From assembly GCF_050436995.1 (NCBI RefSeq), contig NC_134745.1, positions 7,440,001 to 7,504,000 on the forward strand: a stretch of 64,000 nucleotides of DNA, given 5' to 3'. A model generated the notes under the pieces. The model was given only the letters and a program-made list of their open reading frames with translations. It was not told the origin of the DNA and searched no databases. The position numbers and the translations under genes are program-made. Positions 38,073 through 50,400 of the stretch are shown one piece after another (positions within the stretch are counted from its first letter, which is position 1; each line of letters begins with the position of its first letter). This DNA comes from Anticarsia gemmatalis. Its lineage: Eukaryota > Arthropoda > Insecta > Lepidoptera > Erebidae.

Positions 38073-40287
38073 TTATCGTAGAACTAGTTTGGCTGGTTTC
38101 CCTTCGACTTGTCGTGACGATCCGTGTTTAAGAGTAAATTCTCTCTTGATGTAAGCAAATAGTAGGTCAGTGATGAGGAAGATTTGTGCCGTGGCGAATG
38201 AGAGGGTAACTCCAAAGAAGAAGTTGGCATTAGCTGATCCGGAGTAAATCCACAAGTGCCACACAGTTGGTCCAAGAGCCGAGGTAATGATGAATGCACA
38301 GGCAACTATGAATTTTTGTTGCATAACTGGAAAAGATAGAAAAATATTTATAGTATAGATTGATGACAATGATATCAATAAAATTAAATGTTCAAATTAT
38401 AATCTAAGTCTCTCAGTACTAACAATTTCAGCAAAACACAGATTTACATATTAAATGAGGAACAAAAACTTGCTCTAATAGTTTTATCAGGGGCTATTCC
38501 ATTCATATTTGATTCATATTTGATTTCACCTTAGCAAGTAATGTAATAAAAGGTAATATTGCTTATAAAAGTAAAAGTTTGCAAATAAAGTTAAATAAAG
38601 GAGAACTAATTTTATTTGCAAAACTTTTTCTAAGATCAATTTCATTTAGTAACTACCAGATATCCAGTGTAATAAGTAACAGTTGTCATTAGATACTTAC
38701 ATGAAAACAAATGTTTCCACATTGGTAGTAATGCCAGATAGAAACCCACATCACCAATACAGGGGTACGATCTGAATATAGTAGAGAGAGCAATAAGTAC
38801 TGTAGCTAGTAACACGGGCTCTTTCTTGAACCGCAATGTAAGGGGCACTACATATAGTGCTAATGCATTGATCTGGAACGCGCAGACAAACAGAAGTCTG
38901 AAGTGTTCAAACATTTCCGTGAAGAAATACCAGAACAGTCCAATGTTTGGTTTCAGGTCTGGAACTGTCAATCTGAAACAGAAATGATGGGCTAATTAAA
39001 AAATAAATTCTGCAACTGAAGAGAATACTTATGATTTATAGTAGTAAGTATGGCATCTTTGATATATATAAATCACTTGGTATAAATTTCTGTGCCTTCC
39101 CCAGTACTGGACAAACTCAGAAATTTGTGTGATATACAAATGACCAGAAGATTATAGGATACTACTAATGGAGCATCATATGTGTAGGAGTGAGTGTGGA
39201 TGGGAAGGTGTGATACAAAAGAATTATGGTGGTTGAAGTGGAACTACTAGCACGTCCCCCACGCCTATGATAAGGTATACAATCAATAATTTCAGTGTAC
39301 TTTTTTAATATTCTTGTGAGTAAATTTATGTACAAATGTTAAATATTTAGGTACTGCTCTGATAACCAGCAATTTAAAGATACATGAACCCCTAAGTACA
39401 TAATATTTGACTACTTCAAGCATGCATAGCAAATTCAAATTCAAGCATTTTAAACATGTAAGGAAGGGAACAAAAGAAAGGTATACAAGTTGGTATATTC
39501 TAATCACAATAAGTTATACTCACATAAATCCATAAGTATTGTACACATATTTGTAAGATCCATCCATAATGTATGCAGATAGGTAAATTAGAAATCCCCA
39601 GCTCAGAACAAAAACAAGTAATGTTCTAATATATGAGCATTTGTTGCAACCTTTGTTGACATCAGCTAGAAGTATGGAGATCGGTACTATAAGCAGTAGC
39701 GGGTACAATGCCTGGTGTGTAGCAAGTGCTATGAACACACATGCCACTATCCTTTGTCCATTAGAAGCTCCCCACAAAGCCGTAGCTACTAATAAATTTT
39801 GAACAACTGTAGTCGTCATACCAGCACAATTTAAAACTGAGTATGGATTGAACAAATACACTGATAATACATATTCAGAAGCTTCTGTCAATTGAGCATT
39901 GTTTAATAACATTGTTTTTGATTCTTCAGCCACATCCGGCAAAATTGCCTCTTGTGATTCTTTGAAAATTCGTATAAAAGCCTTGGAAGTTTTATACAGA
40001 AGATGAGCAGTCAACAGGTCCAGTAAAGTGAATAACAGTGGTAATATAAAAGGCGCTTTCTTCGTCAGGTAGTGGAATACTATCAACATTATGGGTGACT
40101 CGTGAAAAGAATCCCCTTCATAGGGATTTATGTTGTGATCATATAAATAAATGCCTTCCATTAACCTCTTCCATGAGTTCAACGGTGTAGCTATTTCGAC
40201 TCTGTTAGCTATTGTTTGCCAATAATCCAAATGGATTAGCCAGTATCTCACTAAGCCGGCTACCAAGTATTTTAATACAACACCCAT
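38073..40287 (-). CDS. PIGU: GPI transamidase subunit PIG-U
   Basis: PIG-U (yeast Gab1/Cdc91) is a multispanning ER membrane subunit of the GPI transamidase, which swaps the C-terminal signal of precursors for a GPI anchor. Exons in transcript order are 39524-40287, 38701-38972 and 38073-38326. They give 1290 nt and 429 residues, close to the roughly 435 of the vertebrate protein. All junctions are GT-AG and keep phase. Strongest family marks are EIATPLNSWKRLMEGIYLYD near the N-terminus, FHESPIM, the luminal segment VPDLKPNIGLFWYFFTEMFE at about 258-277, SYPCIGDVGFY, and VWHLWIYSGSANANFFF near the end. About ten hydrophobic segments fit the known topology. The start at 40287 (MGVVLKYL) is the first ATG in frame. 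The gene lies tail-to-head between the takeout-like gene and the VWFA gene, with no sign of shared function. Confidence 0.96.
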
Positions 40288-40323
40288 TTTAATACAATTG
40301 CATTTAACTTTAGGGAGTAACAC

Positions 40324-41440
40324 TACAAAATTCGAAATATCGTAGATAAATATTTTAAAGTGACATTTGTTAATTGTTCAACGATGACATAAATGACAGC
40401 AAGACAACAAGACACAGATTTCATGGAGTGTGAAAGAGATAGTAAATCGCGTTCCATATACTTTTCGTCCATTAATGGTATATTTTATACATAAAAAACT
40501 TTTGTTCAGCTCAGAACTTTATGAAATTTTATGCATTGCCGCTGATTAAAGTAATCCATAAACAAATTTAATAAAACCTAGAAAAAAGCTTCTCTTTTAA
40601 AAACTTTGTTTTGTTTTGTTTATCGTTGTTATCTCGATCTAAATAAATGACTAATAAATCCCTTAAAAAGACAATCTAAGCATAAAGTAGGTATTTCATT
40701 ATTCATGAATTTTGCACTGAATCCTCATTACGGCTATCATGGCAGTGATCCGACTTCATAAGAACTGTGTATAACCTATTTAGTTGTAGATCCTTTCTTA
40801 ATTTACGTACTCACGTCCTTCGAAATGTATGCAGCACGGCACAATAAAAAAGAGGGCCCGACGAGCGGCCAATGAATATTTTGAAATGAACGTCTCTGTT
40901 CTTTGCAGTTTTGGTTTATGTAGGATTGGGAAATAGTGCTCACCAAATTACCAAAGCACTTATGCTCATTATTAGATTAAAACAATATAAAGAATATAAT
41001 AAAATTTATTCAACACAATCACTTAAGAATCTAGACGACTTAATGATGTAAAATAAGTTGGTAACTTATGACACTTACTTTAAAATACCTATTAAAAATT
41101 CTACTGAAATGGTTTAATTTGCTTAAAAACAACATTATTTATTTCTTAAAACTTATATTTAGGTATCATCCTAACCGTTATTGCGCGGCACAATGTACAA
41201 AGACAAAAGACTTTATTCACTTGCATGAAAGGCCTCACATGTAAAGTAGGCAGTAAGATACAATTGTTTTCACATCACAAAGGTTTTTCTCGACGCACTT
41301 AGTTTAAACACAAATATTTATAATTGTAAGAAATAAGTATAAAAATGCTCCATACATACACCTATACCTAATATAAATTATGTTAGGTATCACAGAAAAC
41401 CAATAGGTATATACACAATAAAATTATTTTAATTATAAAA
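40324..41440. other. intergenic region: PIG-U promoter and takeout-like 3' UTR
   Basis: The PIG-U 5' flank lies at the left. A minus-strand AATAAA (plus TTTATT at 41212-41217) about 224 bases past the takeout-like stop is a possible poly(A) signal. No other gene was seen. Confidence 0.45.
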
Positions 41441-44400
41441 CTACGATGAAGAAGGGAACAATTGGTCGTAAGGAACTTTTAAGAAAATCTTGTTGGCAAT
41501 TTTGACGCCAATTTTATTCCAGTTAGCTTGAGCGTAGGGTAGGAATTCTCTGTACAATGTTCTCCAGTTATCATTCGCGAACCTCGTGCCTAAGTCGGCT
41601 GTGAAAAAAAAAACGAATACGATTAGTTAACGTTAAGAAAATTTACAACATGCAGATATGCTCGTAGCAGCAATAATGTAAATAAGATATCGTACTCGGT
41701 AGAAAATCTTGCCTTGAGACTAAAGAGGAATAAAATGCAAACTTATAGTTCAGTACCAAGCAGTAGTACTCAAAGAGAAAAGAAGTATCAAACGATTTCG
41801 CACATTTGATTTTTTTTACCATTAGCTGACTTTCTGCTGTAAGTCTCTTCGAAACCGTGTGAGTTACACCCTGGAGTCAGTCAATTGTGTTAAAAAAATA
41901 TATAACTTACTTAATTCCTTGGATTCGAGGTTGTCATTTGCGAAATAAGTGTACATGTTTCCAACATCAGGTCTCATGTAGAACTCTTTGATGCGAATGA
42001 ATGTGTCTGAACCGTTCTTTACTGGAATACCGTCCAACTTCCATGTGAATACCAAGTCAGCTGAAAAATAACATTGCATTAGGATATCACTGACATTATC
42101 TACTATGAAACGAACGGACAAAGCGACTGTCGTCGTCATCGCTGACTTAAGATCATACACGTAGGTACTTAAACAAACCGATATTCTTTTTATAAAAAAG
42201 CTATAGGTACTTTTTGTAGCAGGCATCGCCCCACTTTGGCACTAAACCTCTCGTTGACGGCTAAACGTCAATCAGCGGTCGCCAATTCATAAGCGCGAAA
42301 CTTTCTAACTCTACATAAGTACCTAGTTGAGTTAACGTGGCAGATCAAACAGTCCTATTAACAATACGTGCTAAATACTAAGGTAAAGCATCATGAGAGT
42401 AGGTTAGTTTCCCTTCCTTCTCAGCATGGCCTCCACTTTACTCGAGAGTTTAGCTTAATTCATAGTTATTACGTATCTTGCCAGCTTGTGACGTCAATCA
42501 AATTACACAACACTCATACTACTCAAGTAACTATCGGTTATTTAAAATAATTATAGTTTTTATTCCTTTGAGGCGTTAACATTCGTAAACGGATGTCCAT
42601 TTAATCTTAGGAATTATGTAATTTGAGATTTTTTATTGATATAATAGAGTAATAAAAAGCTTGTAAAAATAGATACAATGTTGCGTAATCATTTGTGTGG
42701 AATCTGAAATTAAGTTGATTGGTCTGTTTAAAATAATTACATATGTAAGTTGTCACGCAATTACATTTGATCTAGAAGGTACTGAGTACTTACTCATAGT
42801 CGTGTTAAATGTTCCTTCAGCTACAATCTTGAGTGCATTAAACTGTCCCTCTCCGTAGTATTCTGCTGACACAATCACCTGTGGTGTGGATAAATCGACT
42901 TCTAGGTGGAATTTGTCATCGTCTGCTCGCACTCTGAAATTATTTTTTAAAGCATTACTAATTATAACTGTGTATTTCCCCATCAGCATATAGGCAGTTC
43001 CATTTAGGCAGTATAGTCTTAGCAGTTAGGCCATCTTTTTCCAAGAAACATTCTTAAACATTCAACTGCACGGTGGCGCAGTGGTTTAAGCGTTCACCTC
43101 GCCGAATAACCGCAGCGCCGCGTGTGGTGGGTTCGAATCCCACCCGGGACAAATCTTTGTGTGATGAGCACGAGTATTTGTTCTGAGCCTGGGTGTTAAT
43201 GTATCTATATAAGTATGTATTTAGAAGTATATAAGTATGTTTATCAGTTACTTGGTTACCATAGTACAAGCTCTGCTTAGTTTGGAATCAAATGACCGTG
43301 TGTGAGTTGTCCAATAATATTTATTTATTTAATACCATCAAGTTTATCAACCTTGACGGTATTAAGAATGTAAGAATGTGAACATTTTTATGTTGATGAT
43401 GATTGACGATAAAATAATTACAATTAGGGTAGGTAATGAATTAAATTCTAGATATCGTTATAAATAGTTACGTGTTTATTTTCTATACTCGGACATGTGG
43501 CAATATATCAAACATGTTTACTTACTTAGTGGTATAAAAACGCATGATCAATTAATATTATTCAAAGTGTTGCGTAATAATTTAGATACTAATAAATTAT
43601 AATAATTCCTCATAGATACATGCCTGTGATTATCTGATATCAAGTAAGTTACCTGATTTGTTATAAAAAAATAGATTTTAGAAACTTTTGAACTCCTAAT
43701 TATTTTGAATGACTTTGCAGAAAAACAGAATTTTGAAAATGTAGCATAAAAACTTTTCATTTCCTGAATACATATTAACATAAAAATCATAATAATTCGA
43801 AACAATGCAATTGTATCTCAGTAATTAAAACCATTAATTAAAACTAAGTGCTATCAAAAAGTTCACGTCTTGGAATCTTTTGAAATCATTTTAAAGCTGC
43901 TTAAAAATATAGCAATTCAAAGAGGTTTTAAGTTAAATTAGTCAATCCAGCAAGTTAGAACGATTTTCACGAGAAGTTCCTACCCGGCAACCGCGGACCT
44001 GAATTTAAGTCGAATATAATCAATTGTGAAGTTCTTCGCCTGAGATTAGCGTAAATAACAATAATGCCAAATAAAGAAACCTTAGTTTAAGTTAGGTCCA
44101 ACCGAGCCAAACTGGTTGGCCCCATCTCACACTTGGCCAGCGTGGTGGACTCAAGGCTAACCTCGTTTGGGAGGAGACCCTTGCCCAGCAGTGGGACAGT
44201 AAAGTTTAAAAAAATTAGGTCTTGGGAAAAGTCTTTAGGTTTCAGCGAAAAAATTACCAAATGATTATATCTGTTGACATTTTTGACAAAAGAGGTAACT
44301 AACATACTGTCTTATACTGCTATTTTCCTCATTAAGTTCAAGTAAGTAACGAGTACCTTCGTAATATTTGTATGATTGTATCATGCCGATGCAATTAGGG

Positions 44401-47400
44401 ACTCGATTACCTTGTACTGACCTACATTGCAATATGCTACAAGTATGAATGCAATTCATCTTATAATTAGAAATAAACAACAATTATTTATCCATGACGT
44501 CTTGACACGTATTAAATGTAAGTGTTTAAGATTAGCTTGATTAATCGGAGCTAGTTAGGTACCTACATATACCAGGGTAATTAGTAACGTGATACATTAA
44601 AGACCCGAGGTTTTCCCTAAGAGTATAAATACATTCTACACAAGACTGAATGAAATTACACGATTTTAGCGTTATAATCTGACAAGTTAGGAGAGAGCCT
44701 TGGCATGCACCACTTTGTCCAGATTATAAATACCTAGCTCGGTGTATTTCCAAAATAAAGTAACTGTATTAGACCGGCCACCGTCAGCTGCATAAATAAG
44801 CCTAAATTACTGATGTTCCAATTCTGCATGTTGTGTACATATGTCAATCAGGAAACTTGCATTCTCTCTACTATGTTGTTGGACTACAGTTTACCCGCAA
44901 GGACACGGGTGGGTGCCTTAAATTTGCCTATTAAGTCATTCTAGCCACTTATTAAAGCAAAACACGCATGAGTTTTGTACATATTAAGTAAACAACGCAT
45001 GTTAATTTTATTGTTTCCATTAAAGCTGCGAACAGAATGTCAATCGAGAACTGTTTACAATAAAAAACAGGACTTGACTTTTTTTTGGTCAGAACTACAG
45101 AACTTCTGATCTAAGGTTTTTATGTGACTTAATTCTATATTTTTCCATTGGCAGTACAGAAGATATGGAAGTAAACCAACAAGGGAGCTCTTTGCGCAAT
45201 GCTTAAAGCGTTGGGCGCGTTATATCTATTACCTATCTTTCTGGATACAGTTTGGTTACACTGAGAAATTTGCATAATTATAGATAGGAATATACCACGG
45301 AATTCAAGGCGCTTGCATAATTTACAATCAATGTCGGATTGCCCTTGTGAATGAACATCAAATGGGATTTCATTTTCCTTAATCAACTACGACAACATGA
45401 TACCTACCGTTAAAACTTCTCTTTCATTTGTTTAATGTAACTAATAGATAGGTACTGTATGTCAGTTAAATCAAATTAACTTTTAATCGATACTAATAAT
45501 ATCAGGCATTGCGGTTGCTTGCTTGTTTGAAAACACTTATGTCATGGACTACCAGTTCCAGTTCAAAAATATTTTTCTGTTGAATAGTACAATCATTGAA
45601 GAAGGCTGTAGGCTATTAAGGCTCCATGTCATGATTAATAGGAGCAGCAATAGAAACTATTGTGAAATCCGGAAAATTATTGAACTAAAATCTACGCGAA
45701 GGAAGTAGCAAAAACGTTATACTAAAAATGAATTTGATTATACTAATCGATCCACAAAAGACTGGAGAAGAAGTTTATAGCCAGAAGTTACAAAATATAG
45801 GTTAATTAAAACTAAGTTATTTGATAGTTACCTGGCGTCATGAACGGAAGCCTCATTCATGCCTTGGACATTGATATTCCTCATAGACAGTTTTGCGGCG
45901 ATCTGAAATACAAGAAGTCAAATAATCAGATAAGGCAGCTTTGCATCTTCATAACACATATTACTCGCGCCGCTACATACCGCATACCATTACATCTTAC
46001 ATAGGTAAGGTATCAGTAGAAACAGTCTAAGCAAACGGTCGAAACAGCCTAGCTATTACATCCCCGACGCATAGCCGTATAGGACATCACTGGTGGAAAA
46101 GCAGCCTTACCGTTTATCGCGTCTAACATCATAAGTTCATAACCTAGCGATGCTGCGTATGGCGAGTAGTAAGTAGGTACATTGTTTTTTCCTTTCTCAG
46201 TTTTATAAAGACCTATCATTAATTACCGGAGTCAGGTTTACAAACAGAAACGTCCAAGATTAATTGTTACTTATAGTAAATAACTAATGAATAGTTATTC
46301 AGCATATGTAGTTATGTAGAGCCATTTTCCAAGCATTCATATAATTAATTTGCATCCTTACATAACGGCTAGCTAATTATTGTTGACTTTAAAGGTGATT
46401 AGGTATCTGAATAAGGTCTTGTTAGCTATGCCTTATGAGGAAACAGCGCTAGAATAACTCCTTGACCTAGGTAATGATTCGCTAGTGTAACTAGAGTAAC
46501 AATGGCTTAGCTGTTTTATAGAAGAATTCAGGATTTTTGTTTGCAAATACAGTCGTAATTAAGGAATGTACCTAGTACTTGATGCGGGTCTACTTGCCCT
46601 AAAAATATAATTACATTCTCTGTGTGTGAGATATATTAGTCACAGAGAGTAATTATTAAAAGTTAAGGCTAGCGACTAGAGCGTTATTTAACTGATTAAC
46701 GTTTATGATATTGGGCAAAAATTATTTAAAATCAATAGCTTTAAGATTCCAACCTTGGCAATAAGCTTAACTGTTGTAACTACAGCAGCAAAGCATAACA
46801 TACCTACCTATTAATTACCTTTGCTCAAGCGTCCAATAAAATTGAGTGTGACCTCCTTTTTATGGTACCTACTGACTGTTCAGATATTACGCTGACTTTT
46901 CTATAAAACATTAAATAATTAGGAGTTAATTGGTTATAAAACTAACGAATTTCATGACCCGGAACAATAAACAGTCTAATTACTTTTCTATAAATTAATC
47001 TATTGAATACCGAACAATAAACGGTTTAACTACTTTTTCTATTACTTAATTAATCTATTGAATAAACTATGATGGAAAGTTACTAGAGTACGGTGCGGTC
47101 TTCGGAAAACTGATTACAGTCGAGAATTTCTAGAATTTTTTCACAATATGTTCTTCTATGGAAATAACCAGAATGGTTTCTATTCTCACTAGTAAAGTAA
47201 ACAAATAAAGCATCCCTAAAATTATGTTTTTATGTTTTGATTAATTTGATTAATTGACCATGCACATGCCCATTTATTTCCATTTTAAAAGTAACCCTGT
47301 TCTAGCCGTAGGTAGCTAATTTTTTATACAGTTTTGTGAACCTAGGTAATGGTTTGAGTTATCTATGAAATTGTTCTGTGTCTTCATATTCAACAAATAT

Positions 47401-50400
47401 TTATTTCCATTAAAAAAAAGAACTAGAATTTGCCATAGACAAAAAAGTCGTTTTATACTATATCATCAACCTTAAACTTTAATCAAGTCAGTTTATTTAT
47501 AAAACTGACCAAAAAAAGAACGTTGTGGCCTTGACTATTTTTTATTGCCAAGGATAATGGCATATACTTGTTTTTGAGAAAACCTTTGTTCTCTTTAACA
47601 CGGTACCTAGTTTTAATTGTATGCATAATAATGTTTTATTAAAAAAAAAAATCCGTTATTAACTAAAAAAAATCCATTTTCATTTTAAATTAAACTTTTA
47701 AAATAATATGGAGAATAAAATAAAACAATGAAATAATTGCGACGTTTTAGCGATTCCTGAATTGTTTGTTTGTTATTATAACAAAGTTCAATGCCATTCA
47801 AATTAAAGGAATCATGAAAATGTTGTTTAAAATGTTTAATTACTCTCTTTTTTATATCTCTACATCCTCATTGTATAATGCCAAGTCTAGATATTTTTGA
47901 ATGCTCTATCAGAAACAGGTTATATGTTCATTAATATTTAAAATGCTAATTAAGTATACCCACTATTCATTAAAGATATTATTTCCTGTTTAATGCGTTT
48001 TGTGCAGCAAAATAAACGTATTTATAACGTAATATACACAGCTTTTTACACATACTTATAACTATTCTTATAAAATATAGTATGTAGGTAGCCTTCTTAG
48101 GTCCGTTTCGTGGTTTCTAATTTCAAGTACCGTTTTTTAAACTTCTAAACTAACTTTTAAGCTTTTAAAGTTCGACAATGTATTTAGACGGCAAATGAAG
48201 TCGCAGCTTTTAAAATAATTTATAATTTATAAGGCAAAAAGATTGGACGGCTTTTTTGTGTGGGGTCCTTATTTCAAAAGTCAAAATTAACAACTTCAAG
48301 AAAAAACGAAAGCTCGCCAAAACCAGTTTATTTTTTGCTTTTGAATGTTTGTTTTGCATATTTAATTTCTTTTTTATTCATAACTACTTTAGTAAGTTGG
48401 ATAAAAAACTTTTATCGAGAACTATCGAGATTACGAATGTGTAAATTGACTCAAAACAAAGTCTTTTTCTTGGCTAAAGTAGCCCGTTATTAGTATTATT
48501 ATCTGTTAACCATGTAAAAATATGTAAATTGTTAGATATTCATAGCTGAATATAGCTTGACAATTAAGTCAGTGAGCATGAACATTCGCTGTTGGGTATC
48601 AAAACTACCTTTTAAACCAGTTGAGCTTATTTATTTTATTTTACCTTATCGTCTGGTTAATGCCGTTCGGTACTGGGGGTTACTGTTTCGTGTAAACCAA
48701 ATTATAATAAAAATATTTTCATCACTCTGTTGCAACTGTTTTTTCTGCATCGATAATATTGACTCAAATTATGTAAAATTCTTGCGTAGGTATACTTTAA
48801 CGCAATAGATACTTAAATTAGGCTCCACCGACAAGAAGGGAGAGGTACCCTTGAATACAAAAAAACGGAGAGAGAAATATTAAAAGATATAAGTCTTCTG
48901 TCTGCCATTATATTTACCGGCTCAATAATAATTAACGAAACAAAATGTTATGTAGAATTCGCTTCTTAATTATGATAAACTATTATTTCTGCCGAAATAA
49001 CCTGCATATTTTGGAAAATTCGCTTGTCAATATAACTTCTCTTATTTACATTGTTGTAGAAACAGACCTAACTTTTCGGTAAGTAATAAAATTCATCTAG
49101 ATTCTTACCTGGTTGTTTTTGTAGTCCACTTTGAAGTCTTTCTGAATGTACGGGTCTATGGGAGGTACCCCTAAATCTGGGATTCCAGGAACCATAGCCT
49201 TGATCCCCTTTCGAACGGCATCCACCATGCAGTCGTTTAAGTCCAGTGCATTTCTGTCGCATACTTTCAAATATTTTTCTGCAAGAAAATTTTACAGTAT
49301 ACATCTTATGCAAATCATTATTATTAAATACAATGAGAAAATGTGTGTTTAACTGCTAAGCAAATATTTGCCTACTATAAATAGTTATTTCAGACTTAGG
49401 TATACTAATATCACATTCTGGAAAATAAATACCCAATGCTTAACTGGCCTCTCGCATTATATAAAAAATAATTTGTTTCCTAAATCAGTTAGCGTAAATG
49501 CTGTGTTTTATGGTACGATAACATGAACATCTCTATTGTTACGAAATGCATAACAAACACTAGAAAGATTTTGTCGGTACGATTAACCCGAGTATCTAGT
49601 TTATAAGTATGATGTTCACGCCCATTTCCGAGTTTTACGTAACTAGAATACCGACGTTAAATGAGTATAATATAATGTTCCTCGCTTGAGTACCGAATAA
49701 TAGTAAAAAATATAGCGGAAGAGCTTTGAAGGTTTTGTAGGTTAATTCGTCTTTTCATTACCATTAAACAAATAAAGTTAAGTAGGCGCGATAAGTGCTG
49801 AAAAGTCAATTAAACTAATCATCTAGGCCATTTTTTATTGTAATTGAAGTATCAAACCTGAAGCTCAAGGCTTATCTCCTCCCTCAATTTGGGAGTAGAC
49901 CCTTGCCTAGCAGTTGGACAATAATGGAATAAAAAACTTAAAGCATAACCGTAGCGTCTATTCCAATACATCGAATTATGAATTAAAAAGAGAATCTGAT
50001 GCAGCAAGAATCAACAAAGAACAGCTTTTAAAATTATGCTGTTGCACGATCACATTTTGAAGCTGACATTCTTGTTGGTCCAGCCTGTCGCTAAAATGTA
50101 ATATGTCAAAGATTTAATTAATTAGAGAAACGCATTTTGTGTTTATAAAAAAGAAATCTGCAGCCTGATTAAGTATTACTTTCAACAACTTTCTTTTATT
50201 TGACGCACTCACAATTCAGATTATTTTATTACATGACACTATTGACATATTGTTGAGATAATATAATATTGCGCTTCTTATAATGAGATTTAACGAGGCA
50301 TGACGGTTTTCATTATGAAGCATTGAGGCGTTTTTATTTAAAAGTTATGAAATAATATATTTGTGTGATGAGCACGAGTATCTGTTCTGAGCTTGGTTAT

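Noticed and set aside
40288..40323. Upstream extension of PIG-U by 12 residues
   Set aside because: The extension would begin at GTG, not ATG, and the N-terminus from 40287 already matches the family.
43066..43150. tRNA-like box sequences as a fourth tRNA gene
   Set aside because: A and B boxes are present but the acceptor and anticodon stems do not pair. It is the head of a SINE, as at 3-75 and 55720-55806.
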